Of a stretch of DNA of 38,033 nucleotides, positions 7,867 through 15,058 are shown in pieces (position 1 is the stretch's first letter; each line of letters opens with the position of its first letter). The notes under the pieces are model-generated. The model saw only the letters and a program-made list of their open reading frames with translations, was not told the DNA's origin and ran no database searches. The stretch is from assembly GCA_003854985.1 (NCBI GenBank), contig RQOG01000051.1, positions 1 to 38,033 on the forward strand, given 5' to 3'. The DNA is from Calditrichota bacterium. Lineage in GTDB: Bacteria; Calditrichota; Calditrichia; Calditrichales; Calditrichaceae. A program made the translations under genes and the position numbers.

Positions 7867-8895
7867 ATGAATAAATCAATTTCCAAAGAATTAATCATTA
7901 TTGGCTCGGGTCCCGCCGGCCTGAAAGCCGGTGAGTTGGCCGCTGAGAATAAACTGGATTTTGTTATCCTGGAAAAGGGTAATACCGGGCAATCCTGGAT
8001 CGATGTCAAACCGGATATGCATTTCTTGTCTCCGTGTCTTCCGCAGCGGGACTGGACTAGTTTATCCTCTAAATTTCCCATCTGGAAGTTACCCGTAAAA
8101 CGGCCATATTGTACGGCGAAGGAATTTACGGTATATCTTAGAGAATTTGCCGGCCACTTTAAACTGCCTGTTGAAGAAAAATGTACGGTTAAGGAGGTTC
8201 AATATACGGATGGCCTGTATAAGGCGTTTTGCGTGGATGGCCGGGAATATAGCGCGCCGGTTCTTATCGCCGCCACCGGCATATTCGGCAATAAATATAT
8301 ACCCGATATTCCGGGCGTAATGGACAATCCGGTCGTTATGCATTCGCATGATTATAAAAATGCCGCTGATTTCAGAAATAAAAAAGTATTGGTGGTTGGG
8401 GCAGGCAACAGCGCCGCTGAAACCGCTATTGATCTGGCCGGCGATGCTATGGTTCATATGGTTTCCCGTGAAGACCTTAAATTCTTTGCCGATACGCTAA
8501 AGTTGTATCATATCCGCGGCATTTCCGAAAGCTATCTCAAGGAACTTATAAGTATGGAAATAATCCGTTACCGCGCCTACCAGGAAATCCAGAGAATTGA
8601 AGGTAATATTGTTCATTTCCGTGACTGGAAACTGGCCGTTGATAAAATAATATTTGCAACGGGATATCGCGGCGACTTAAAAATTTTGAATAATTTTAAG
8701 ATACGGGTTAATAAGTATAATTATCCGGAAATTTCATACATTGGGGAAAGTCTTCAATATCCCAAACTTTTCTTTGCAGGCCCGCTAGCCTTTCAAAAAA
8801 TGGTCAGCGTTTTGATCCATGGATTTATTAATCAGGTGCCGGGTACAATAAAGCGTATTGTTGAACTGCTCAGAACGGACCAATCCAAAGTCTGA
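7867..8895 (+). CDS. FAD/NAD(P)-dependent oxidoreductase, YpdA/CzcO-like
   Basis: A 342-residue flavoprotein with two dinucleotide-binding motifs: GSGPAG at residues 13-18 (FAD) and GAGNSAAE at 178-185 (NAD(P)H). ATGIFG around 136 and FATGYRGDL later are typical of the flavin monooxygenase/CzcO and YpdA class. There is no CxxC or CxxxxC redox-active disulfide, so it is not thioredoxin reductase or lipoamide dehydrogenase and cannot replace the missing glycine cleavage L protein. Related proteins act as monooxygenases or as low-molecular-weight-thiol disulfide reductases, and I cannot choose between them. It lies 19 bp after the DUF4388 regulator, with a weak ribosome-binding site, and is the last gene before the pdxS promoter. 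Confidence 0.82.
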   Translation: MNKSISKELIIIGSGPAGLKAGELAAENKLDFVILEKGNTGQSWIDVKPDMHFLSPCLPQRDWTSLSSKFPIWKLPVKRPYCTAKEFTVYLREFAGHFKLPVEEKCTVKEVQYTDGLYKAFCVDGREYSAPVLIAATGIFGNKYIPDIPGVMDNPVVMHSHDYKNAADFRNKKVLVVGAGNSAAETAIDLAGDAMVHMVSREDLKFFADTLKLYHIRGISESYLKELISMEIIRYRAYQEIQRIEGNIVHFRDWKLAVDKIIFATGYRGDLKILNNFKIRVNKYNYPEISYIGESLQYPKLFFAGPLAFQKMVSVLIHGFINQVPGTIKRIVELLRTDQSKV

Positions 8896-8898
8896 AAC

Positions 8899-8927
8899 TT
8901 GACAAAAAATAGAGCGATAGATATATT
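8899..8927 (+). promoter_or_regulatory. strong sigma70-type promoter for pdxST
   Basis: TTGACA (8899-8904), a 17-bp spacer, and TATATT (8922-8927). This is nearly consensus, 65 bp before the pdxS ATG and just beyond the stop of the flavoprotein gene. It implies that pdxST is expressed independently of the upstream gcv unit. Confidence 0.7.
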
Positions 8928-8992
8928 ACACCGCGATGAAACAAATCGGTTTAAGTTTAATTTAATTATTATATGAATCAGGAGTAAATCAG

Positions 8993-9877
8993 ATGATTTT
9001 AGATAAACAGTTTTTAGTTAAGATTGGCTTGGCGGAGATGCTCAAAGGCGGGGTGATTATGGACGTAACCAACGCGGAGCAGGCGAAAATTGCCGAAGAT
9101 GCCGGAGCCGTTTCGGTAATGGCGTTGGAGAGAATTCCGGCGGACATCAGGGCGGATGGCGGCGTAGCCCGCATGTCAAATCCAAAAATGATCAGAGAAA
9201 TCCAGAAAGCGGTTTCGATTCCTGTTATGGCCAAATGCCGGATCGGTCATTTTGCCGAAGCACAGGTTTTGCAGGCGATCGGCGTTGATTTTGTTGATGA
9301 AAGCGAAGTACTGACGCCCGCTGATGAAAAAAACCATATCTGGAAACATAATTTTAAAGTGCCGTTTGTCTGTGGCTGCCGTGATATCGGCGAAGCGCTG
9401 CGCCGCATTGCCGAAGGCGCCGCTATGATACGCACCAAAGGTGAAGCGGGATCCGGTAATATCGTTGAGGCTGTGCGCCATATGCGGGCGGTTCAGGGCG
9501 CAATCCGTCATATTCAGTCTTTACGCGATGACGAGTTAACACATTACGCTAAAGAAGTAGGCGCTCCGCTGGAATTAGTGCAATATGTAAAAGAAAACGG
9601 TAAACTGCCTGTGCCTAATTTTTCCGCCGGCGGTATTGCCACGCCTGCTGATGCTGCGCTGATGATGCAGTTAGGCGCCGAAACCAATTTTGTCGGTTCA
9701 GGTATTTTTAAATCTGATGATCCTGCCGCCCGGGCGAAAGCGATTGTGCTTGCCACAACGCACTATGACGATCCCGATGTGGTGGCCAGGGTAAGCGAAG
9801 GTTTAGGCGACGCCATGCCCGGCCTGGAAATGAGCGCCATTCCGGAGGAAGAGCAGCTGAATAAACGCGGCTGGTAA
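8993..9877 (+). CDS. pdxS: pyridoxal 5'-phosphate synthase, synthase subunit
   Basis: A 294-residue TIM-barrel enzyme that makes PLP from ribose 5-phosphate, glyceraldehyde 3-phosphate and ammonia delivered by PdxT. Diagnostic features are [20 protein letters not shown] with the catalytic aspartate, [11 protein letters not shown] placing Lys81 at the known Schiff-base position, [10 protein letters not shown] with the second lysine at 149, and the C-terminal [11 protein letters not shown]. Length and residue numbering agree with the B. subtilis enzyme. CAGGAG precedes the ATG. pdxT follows after 3 bp. PLP made here is the cofactor of the neighbouring GcvPA/PB enzyme. Confidence 0.98.
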   Translation: MILDKQFLVKIGLAEMLKGGVIMDVTNAEQAKIAEDAGAVSVMALERIPADIRADGGVARMSNPKMIREIQKAVSIPVMAKCRIGHFAEAQVLQAIGVDFVDESEVLTPADEKNHIWKHNFKVPFVCGCRDIGEALRRIAEGAAMIRTKGEAGSGNIVEAVRHMRAVQGAIRHIQSLRDDELTHYAKEVGAPLELVQYVKENGKLPVPNFSAGGIATPADAALMMQLGAETNFVGSGIFKSDDPAARAKAIVLATTHYDDPDVVARVSEGLGDAMPGLEMSAIPEEEQLNKRGW

Positions 9878-9880
9878 GCC

Positions 9881-10444
9881 ATGCAAAACATAGGAATTTT
9901 AGCGCTTCAGGGAGATTTTGACAAGCACCGGCAGGCGGTTGAAAAGTTAGGCCAAAAAGCGGTTCTGGTAAAGGATGTAGAAAAACTATCAGATTGTGAC
10001 AGACTGATTATTCCGGGTGGTGAATCTACTACATTTTTACATTTAGTTGAAAAGCTTCAACTACGCCAGGGTCTGATTGATTTTATTGAGAAAAAGCCGG
10101 TTTTCGGCACCTGCGCCGGCTTAATCCTGTTAAGCAAATCCGCTGAAAAATTACCTTTCCCGCCGCTCGGCGTAATCGATATTATTGCCAAGCGCAATGC
10201 CTATGGCCGCCAGGTCGATTCGTTTGTTGACGATATACGATTAAATTTAAACGGCCGGGAATCCGTTTTTGAAGGCGTTTTTATAAGAGCGCCGAAAATA
10301 AAAGATTTTGGAAAAAAAGTAAACGCTCTGGCCTGGCACAACAACGATGTAGTGATGGCCGAGAGCGGTAAAATCCTGGTGGCTGCTTTTCACCCCGAAT
10401 TAACGGATGATCTAAGCATACACCAGTATTTTATCGAAAAATAA
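9881..10444 (+). CDS. pdxT: pyridoxal 5'-phosphate synthase, glutaminase subunit
   Basis: A 187-residue class I glutamine amidotransferase that releases ammonia from glutamine for PdxS. The triad is visible: nucleophile Cys78 in FGTCAGLILL, and His171 and Glu173 in AAFHPELTDD. PGGESTTF at about 46-52 is the PdxT family signature. The start lies 3 bp after the pdxS stop, so the two are translationally linked. It ends 12 bp from the convergent PorV-like gene and no separate terminator fits in that gap. Confidence 0.97.
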   Translation: MQNIGILALQGDFDKHRQAVEKLGQKAVLVKDVEKLSDCDRLIIPGGESTTFLHLVEKLQLRQGLIDFIEKKPVFGTCAGLILLSKSAEKLPFPPLGVIDIIAKRNAYGRQVDSFVDDIRLNLNGRESVFEGVFIRAPKIKDFGKKVNALAWHNNDVVMAESGKILVAAFHPELTDDLSIHQYFIEK

Positions 10445-10456
10445 TTCCTGTAAAAA

Positions 10457-11752
10457 TTAATACCCGAAAATGGAAATAGTTATGCCTTTAAACTTTGTCC
10501 GGGAATAAGGATGACTATCGTTGGTAGATTTATAGGAACTATAAGCATAAGAGACTTCAATGTGCTCTGCCATATATGAAACAACCGGATTATCCGTATA
10601 CATGTTAATAAATTTCAATAATCCCCTGGAAGATATTCTATAACCTGAAGTACTGATTCCATTATCAAACCGGCTTTCACCTGAAATTTCTCCATAGCTT
10701 AATTCGATAAATTCTCCTATCTGGATTCTCCATCCCTTATATACCGCGATCTGGTCTGTACTTTCACCCTGAAGAACATTTTTCCAAAAGTTTATTTTTC
10801 CGGGAGAACTGATATATTTACCTGTTCCAAGGCTATCGGTTGATCGTTCAATCAATAAATCTCTTGCTTCGGTGGATAAGTCAAGTTTAATAACCGAAAA
10901 AACTGTTTCCCTGATTGGCATATCCAGACCTAAAGTGATGGCTAATCCGATTTGCGCAGATTTGGGTAAGGGATCAGCCAATCTGGGATTTATATAATAG
11001 ATTTGATCGCCTGTATTGAGAAGGCTGTAACCTAGTGACAGATCGGTTTTGGGTTTAAATTTGCCCCATAATAAGGTCTCTTTGTTATTTCTTTTGTCAA
11101 TAATCGAAATAACCGGAACGACTACCTGTATGCCAAAATCATGAGCGTTACCTTCAGCTTTTGCGTCACCTGTTTCATTTCCCACAGTTACTTCTAAAGG
11201 TGAAATTTTAGATGTTATCTTTTTAAAGGTGTATCCTATGTTGAACTTAACGCCATAATCCAGGCTTGCTCCGATGGAATAAGCGGTATAGTATTCTTCC
11301 GAATCAAAGTATCCAAGTATTTCTCCCCGGGAGTTGGTCCATGCATTATTTCCCAGATCATAATTTGTTTTTACTATTCCTATTCCGATACTCAACGGCA
11401 ACGATGCATGGTAATTCTGCAGGTTATAACCGATAGCGCATGCCGTGCTGGAAAACTTTAAATCAGAAAAACTATAATTTGGAAGCCATTTTGTAGCCGG
11501 TGTAAAAAATTGTATTGAAAAGTTTTTTTCCCTGCCAAAATTGCCCAGCTGGGCCGGATTAAAAAACTGTCCATGTGGATCGGTTGTGGGCAGCGCCGTA
11601 AAAGCGCCGGCCATACCGTTTAAATGAGGCGAAGGATGCGTCAGTAAAAATGGAACGCCCGTTTCAGACTGAGCAGGCGCCGTACCAGAGATTAATAAGA
11701 TAATTAGTAAAGTAATTAATGCGCTATGAAGAGAAAACTGTTTCCCTATCAT
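10457..11752 (-). CDS. PorV/UPF0164-like outer-membrane barrel protein
   Basis: A 431-residue exported protein: signal peptide with cleavage near APAQS at residue 28, then FLLTHPSPHLNGMAGAFTALPTTDPHGQFFNPAQLG, which is the PorV/FadL-like N-terminal plug and first strands (abundance of A/G, then FFNPA). Alternating strands and a terminal aromatic (final residues ISIFGY) suit a transmembrane barrel. PorV shuttles cargo in the type IX secretion system of FCB bacteria, and other family members (PorQ-like, UPF0164) have unknown roles. A T9SS cargo protein is encoded at 34.6 kb in the same window, which supports a secretion role without proving it. GGGAGA precedes the start. It is the last gene of a three-gene set with the two genes upstream (27 and 17 bp gaps). 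Confidence 0.72.
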   Translation of the reverse strand: MIGKQFSLHSALITLLIILLISGTAPAQSETGVPFLLTHPSPHLNGMAGAFTALPTTDPHGQFFNPAQLGNFGREKNFSIQFFTPATKWLPNYSFSDLKFSSTACAIGYNLQNYHASLPLSIGIGIVKTNYDLGNNAWTNSRGEILGYFDSEEYYTAYSIGASLDYGVKFNIGYTFKKITSKISPLEVTVGNETGDAKAEGNAHDFGIQVVVPVISIIDKRNNKETLLWGKFKPKTDLSLGYSLLNTGDQIYYINPRLADPLPKSAQIGLAITLGLDMPIRETVFSVIKLDLSTEARDLLIERSTDSLGTGKYISSPGKINFWKNVLQGESTDQIAVYKGWRIQIGEFIELSYGEISGESRFDNGISTSGYRISSRGLLKFINMYTDNPVVSYMAEHIEVSYAYSSYKSTNDSHPYSRTKFKGITISIFGY

Positions 11753-11779
11753 TTTATTTCTCCCTTATCTCAATTGGTT

Positions 11780-12835
11780 TTAAAATGACTTCTGGTAAAT
11801 TTCAAATTGTAAACTCTGCTCAAACGGTCCTTTACCCACAGGCACATCGCCCGAGATCATCAAACCTTTCAGCCTGAAAACCTTAAATTGCACACCCGAT
11901 GAACTGTGTTGAAAAGTCATCGATACTCCGGACTGAAAAAGACGAAACCAGTCTTCCACAAGTTTAATCTCGCCGCTGTTCCCGGATTGTTTTAAATTAC
12001 CGTCGTAATAAGACAAGATGATCTTATAAGCGGCGTTGGTCTTTTCCTGTTCATCGGAATACAGGATAAAATCGAGTAATATGGTCTGATCTTTTCCGTT
12101 GAAAGCTTTAAGCAGTATTGTATCGGCAGCGCAGCGAATCTTTTTTGTAAAAGTAATATCGTTGTGTTTTAATTCTGTTTTTTGCCATTTACCGGCGTCC
12201 GACTGGTAGGTTTTTTTATGCACATAGAGAGGATTAACGGCGAAGGCAGCGAAGGATTCAAGAATGGGCGCTTGTTTGCTTTCAGGGTAATAGGCGGTAA
12301 ATTTACTGACTTCATCGGCAAGATTAAACGCATATCCCCATTTGATAAAATAATAAAAAGCTTCTTCTTTTAATTCTTCCGGAACGTCTTTTTCCTTACT
12401 GTCGATATATTTTATCAGAATGCTTTCGCATTCGGCATTTTTACCGCGATCCCGCAGGGATTTGGCATAGCGCATTTCCTTGGAACTCATTTTTTCGCCT
12501 TCAGCCATCGCTTTAATTTTGCCGCTAAGCACAACCTGGTAAGTGCCGTCCTGAACATAGCCGATTTCGATCAGTTGAAATCCCGGCAACAACACGGTGG
12601 CGGCCTGCGTTTCCACAAAATCATAGACCACTTCAAAATTTTCCACGGTGGTTTTGGATTCAATAGTCAGACCCGCTTTTTCACAGGCCTGTCTTTTGGC
12701 GTCGAGTATGGCTTCCAGACGATCCTGCTGAGCGCCGTCGTTTTGTTTATCGCTGATGCCTTTAACTGATATTTCTATAATTTCCTGCGCAAAAACAGCT
12801 GTCGCCAATACGAATATGAATATCATAGTTTTCAT
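11780..12835 (-). CDS. exported protein with LPP20/FlgT-N-like domain
   Basis: A 351-residue protein with a signal peptide (cut near VFAQE, residue 17). Residues 20-115 resemble the LPP20/FlgO/FlgT N-terminal fold: ISVKGIS, then a long helix rich in Ala/Arg/Gln (DRLEAILDAKRQACEKAG), then TYQVVLSGKIKA. Residues about 125-180 look helical and repeat-like (SLRDRGKNAECESILIKY), and the remainder is predicted beta-rich and unmatched. In flagellated bacteria such domains sit in the periplasm around the motor or in outer-membrane lipoproteins, but no flagellar gene is near. AAGGAGAAA precedes the start. Its function is unknown, and the pairing with another LPP20-like gene and a barrel suggests an envelope complex. 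Confidence 0.6.
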   Translation of the reverse strand: MKTMIFIFVLATAVFAQEIIEISVKGISDKQNDGAQQDRLEAILDAKRQACEKAGLTIESKTTVENFEVVYDFVETQAATVLLPGFQLIEIGYVQDGTYQVVLSGKIKAMAEGEKMSSKEMRYAKSLRDRGKNAECESILIKYIDSKEKDVPEELKEEAFYYFIKWGYAFNLADEVSKFTAYYPESKQAPILESFAAFAVNPLYVHKKTYQSDAGKWQKTELKHNDITFTKKIRCAADTILLKAFNGKDQTILLDFILYSDEQEKTNAAYKIILSYYDGNLKQSGNSGEIKLVEDWFRLFQSGVSMTFQHSSSGVQFKVFRLKGLMISGDVPVGKGPFEQSLQFEIYQKSF

Positions 12836-12852
12836 GTAAAGTTTCTCCTTGT

Positions 12853-13545
12853 TTACAAGCTTTTCATTTCTTTAATAAACGGATTAAAATCATCTATACT
12901 GGTCATTTTTAGCCGGACAGTCACTTTCAGCTTTTTAATGCCGTCTGTTTCTTCGGTAAACACTTTTCCATAGTCGCCGCTCAAATCCTGATCGACAACC
13001 TGAACTTTGCCTTTGGATTCTATAATACTGCGATATTCCTCAATAAATTTATTCTTAATTTCGCTTCCGTCTTCCGTGGTCCGCTCAAATTTTTCCAGGC
13101 GAACCATTGATTCGACAATTAATTTGCCCCCTTTTTCCATAGCGTCCCGTCGGGCGTATGAAAGGACCAGGCGTTTGTTCTGCTCGTAGGGTTTACTTTC
13201 ATCAAGGATAACTTCTCCGACTCCTTCCGCCCAGACCGGTTGGGATTGTTCCGAATCATAGATAGCCGATTTGATCTGTAAGATTTCCCGGTATAATTCA
13301 TTCTTTTGGGATTGAAGGTTTTTTACCTGATCGGCCATATCCTGCGCGACGGCAGAATTATGTTCTTTTGATGTGTCCAATGATTGTAAATTGTTTAAGG
13401 AATCCTTTAATGCGCTGAATCTGCGCTCTTTTTCTATTAGAACTTCAAGTTGATTCTTAAGATTATCCTGAGCATCTAAGGGCAAAGTCATGTATAGAAT
13501 AATAAAACTGATGTATAAGCCGTTAGTTATTAACTTCATATTCAT
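12853..13545 (-). CDS. exported LPP20/FlgO-like protein with coiled coil
   Basis: A 230-residue protein: signal peptide ending near LPLDAQ (residue 26), a coiled coil at about 28-90 (KNQLEVLIEKERRFSALKDSL), then an LPP20-like domain at about 100-220 with VWAEGVGEVILDE, a helix YARRDAMEKGGKLIVESMV and a final strand KLKVTVRLKM. This is the same fold type as the next gene and may be an ancient paralogue. It is the first gene of the three-gene envelope operon ending with the PorV-like protein. An alternative start two codons downstream (MKLI) is possible, and the ribosome-binding site is weak. Its role is unknown. Confidence 0.6.
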   Translation of the reverse strand: MNMKLITNGLYISFIILYMTLPLDAQDNLKNQLEVLIEKERRFSALKDSLNNLQSLDTSKEHNSAVAQDMADQVKNLQSQKNELYREILQIKSAIYDSEQSQPVWAEGVGEVILDESKPYEQNKRLVLSYARRDAMEKGGKLIVESMVRLEKFERTTEDGSEIKNKFIEEYRSIIESKGKVQVVDQDLSGDYGKVFTEETDGIKKLKVTVRLKMTSIDDFNPFIKEMKSL

Positions 13546-13877
13546 GTTCTTTCTGTCTGTTTAATAAAAGGTTCAGTAAGCAAAGATTGAATTCAAGGAT
13601 AATATAATTCAGCGATGTTATAAAGCGCAAGCGCAGATTAATCATGATTAAAGATAATGAAAGGCATATAGTTGTCCGAAGCTTTTCAATAAAAGCTGAT
13701 CTTAACATAATGGGCAAGCTGTTTTTATAAACAGAATACAATACCGATTCTGAAAATAGAGTTTTTATTTCTTATGAAAAGCCTCCGGTTGCGGCTTGTA
13801 TCCGGAATTAACGGATTAAAATATTTTACTTAAACCTTAAATAATAAAAATACAAGCCGCCCGGCGGGATGATTATC
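13546..13877 (-). other. 332-bp intergenic stretch with an 11-bp inverted repeat
   Basis: No convincing gene is present. The longest minus-strand frame here has no signal, domain or good start. The stretch holds the promoter region of the envelope operon and the 3' end of the OmpA-family gene. GCGGCTTGTAT (13791-13801) is repeated in perfect inverse at 13850-13860 with 48 bp between the arms. Just after the OmpA stop, on the minus strand, a small CCGC/GCGG hairpin is followed by TTGTATTTTTATTATT and may terminate that gene. Confidence 0.45.
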
Positions 13878-14729
13878 TTACTTTTTTACGAGTTCAACGC
13901 GTCTGTTTTTTGCTTTTCCTTCTTCGGTGTCATTGGAAGTGACTGGATTGGTTTGTCCAAAACCTTTGGCGGTAAGCCGGTTTTCCTGAATACCAAAAAG
14001 CTTTAGATAAGATTTAACTGTTTCTGCTCTCTCCTGGGACAATTTCATATTGTAATCCGCTTTTCCCTGACTATCTGTATGTCCCTGTATTTCGATTTTT
14101 AAATCCGGATATTTGTGCATAAGGCTTACGATGTGCGTTAACTGTTTTTCCGATTCATGCTTCAAAGTTGATTTATCAAGATCAAATAGGATTCCATAGA
14201 GCAGTACTTTTCCGCTTTTATCAATTTCTTCCTTTAATTTATCCGCACCAAAAATAAGAGATTGAGTAAAACCTTTTTCATCGACAATAACCATATAAAT
14301 CTGTCCAAGATTGGGAACCGTATGAAGTTTACACCAACTGTATCCGCCATCTTCTTTGGGTATTCTGAAATGCAGGTAAAGGGCATCTTCAAAAAGAATT
14401 TCACCGCCTGCCTCTGCGACAGCGTTTTTATAATTATTAAAAAATTCAACTTTCGAAATATCCTTAACCCGGTCTCCGCTGGGTGTGCGGACTTCCCAAA
14501 GCAAACTCCAAAATTTACCCTTAACCTTTATATTTTCTTTTTTATTCGTCTTCTTATTCATCAGGCTAAATTCATATTCATTAAAATTTTGATACTTGGA
14601 CATATTCTCAGCTAAAACGGATCCCGGAAAGGTTTTTATTACCGGATGTTTGGGAATGTCTTTGGCTGAAAGCAGGGTAAATGAAAAAATAACAAAGATG
14701 ATAAAGACGAATTGATTGGTGATTCTCAT
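13878..14729 (-). CDS. OmpA-family peptidoglycan-binding protein
   Basis: A 283-residue exported protein with a signal peptide at about 1-22 (FVIFSFTLLSAKD). The C-terminal domain from about 178 is a typical OmpA/MotB/Pal domain: GILFDLDKSTLKHES, IEIQGHTDSQGKADYNMKLS, SQERAETVKSYL and KGFGQTNPVTSNDTEEGKAKNRRVEL. The aspartate and arginine that bind diaminopimelate are present (HTDSQG, NRRVEL). The N-terminal half (about 30-165) is beta-rich and matches nothing I know. No lipobox is visible. It likely tethers the outer membrane or a complex to peptidoglycan. GGAGGT precedes the start, and it is separated from its neighbours by more than 300 bp on both sides, so it is probably monocistronic. 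Confidence 0.85.
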   Translation of the reverse strand: MRITNQFVFIIFVIFSFTLLSAKDIPKHPVIKTFPGSVLAENMSKYQNFNEYEFSLMNKKTNKKENIKVKGKFWSLLWEVRTPSGDRVKDISKVEFFNNYKNAVAEAGGEILFEDALYLHFRIPKEDGGYSWCKLHTVPNLGQIYMVIVDEKGFTQSLIFGADKLKEEIDKSGKVLLYGILFDLDKSTLKHESEKQLTHIVSLMHKYPDLKIEIQGHTDSQGKADYNMKLSQERAETVKSYLKLFGIQENRLTAKGFGQTNPVTSNDTEEGKAKNRRVELVKK

Positions 14730-15058
14730 TACACGTTACCTCCATAACTAAATGAACAATTCAAATCGTTGCAGTCTATTTTATTCTAAGAGAGACTACA
14801 GCAGTCTGTATAAATATTCAGATCTTATCTTTTTTACATCAGAAATAAAAAAAACTATTTTGACATCTTAAACTTATATCATTCATTTTGATTAAATTAA
14901 TCCGCCGATTCATACTTTCTATGATACGGAGAAAAGATAAGAAAAGATAATCGTTAAAACCAATAAATAATCATTTATACCATATCTGCGTCTTGAATAA
15001 GGATAGATAAGAATGTTATACAGAATAAAGTTTTTTAATTATTTTATATTTAAACAGC
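14730..15058. other. 329-bp AT-rich gap, no gene seen
   Basis: This gap separates the OmpA-family gene from the large exported hydrolase-like gene, both on the minus strand. It contains a small inverted repeat AGACT/AGTCT (14793-14807), two copies of GCAGTCT 30 bp apart, and a tandem AAAAGATA-type repeat near 14932-14950. I could not place a convincing promoter or terminator in it. Confidence 0.4.

Noticed and set aside
7867..8895. The flavoprotein as the missing lipoamide dehydrogenase (GcvL) of the glycine cleavage system
   Set aside because: It lacks the CxxxxC redox disulfide and the C-terminal dimerisation domain, and is about 130 residues too short.
13523..13741. A 72-codon minus-strand frame in the gap above the LPP20-like gene
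   Set aside because: It has no domain, no good ribosome-binding site, overlaps the next gene's start and has the residue makeup of non-coding AT-rich DNA.
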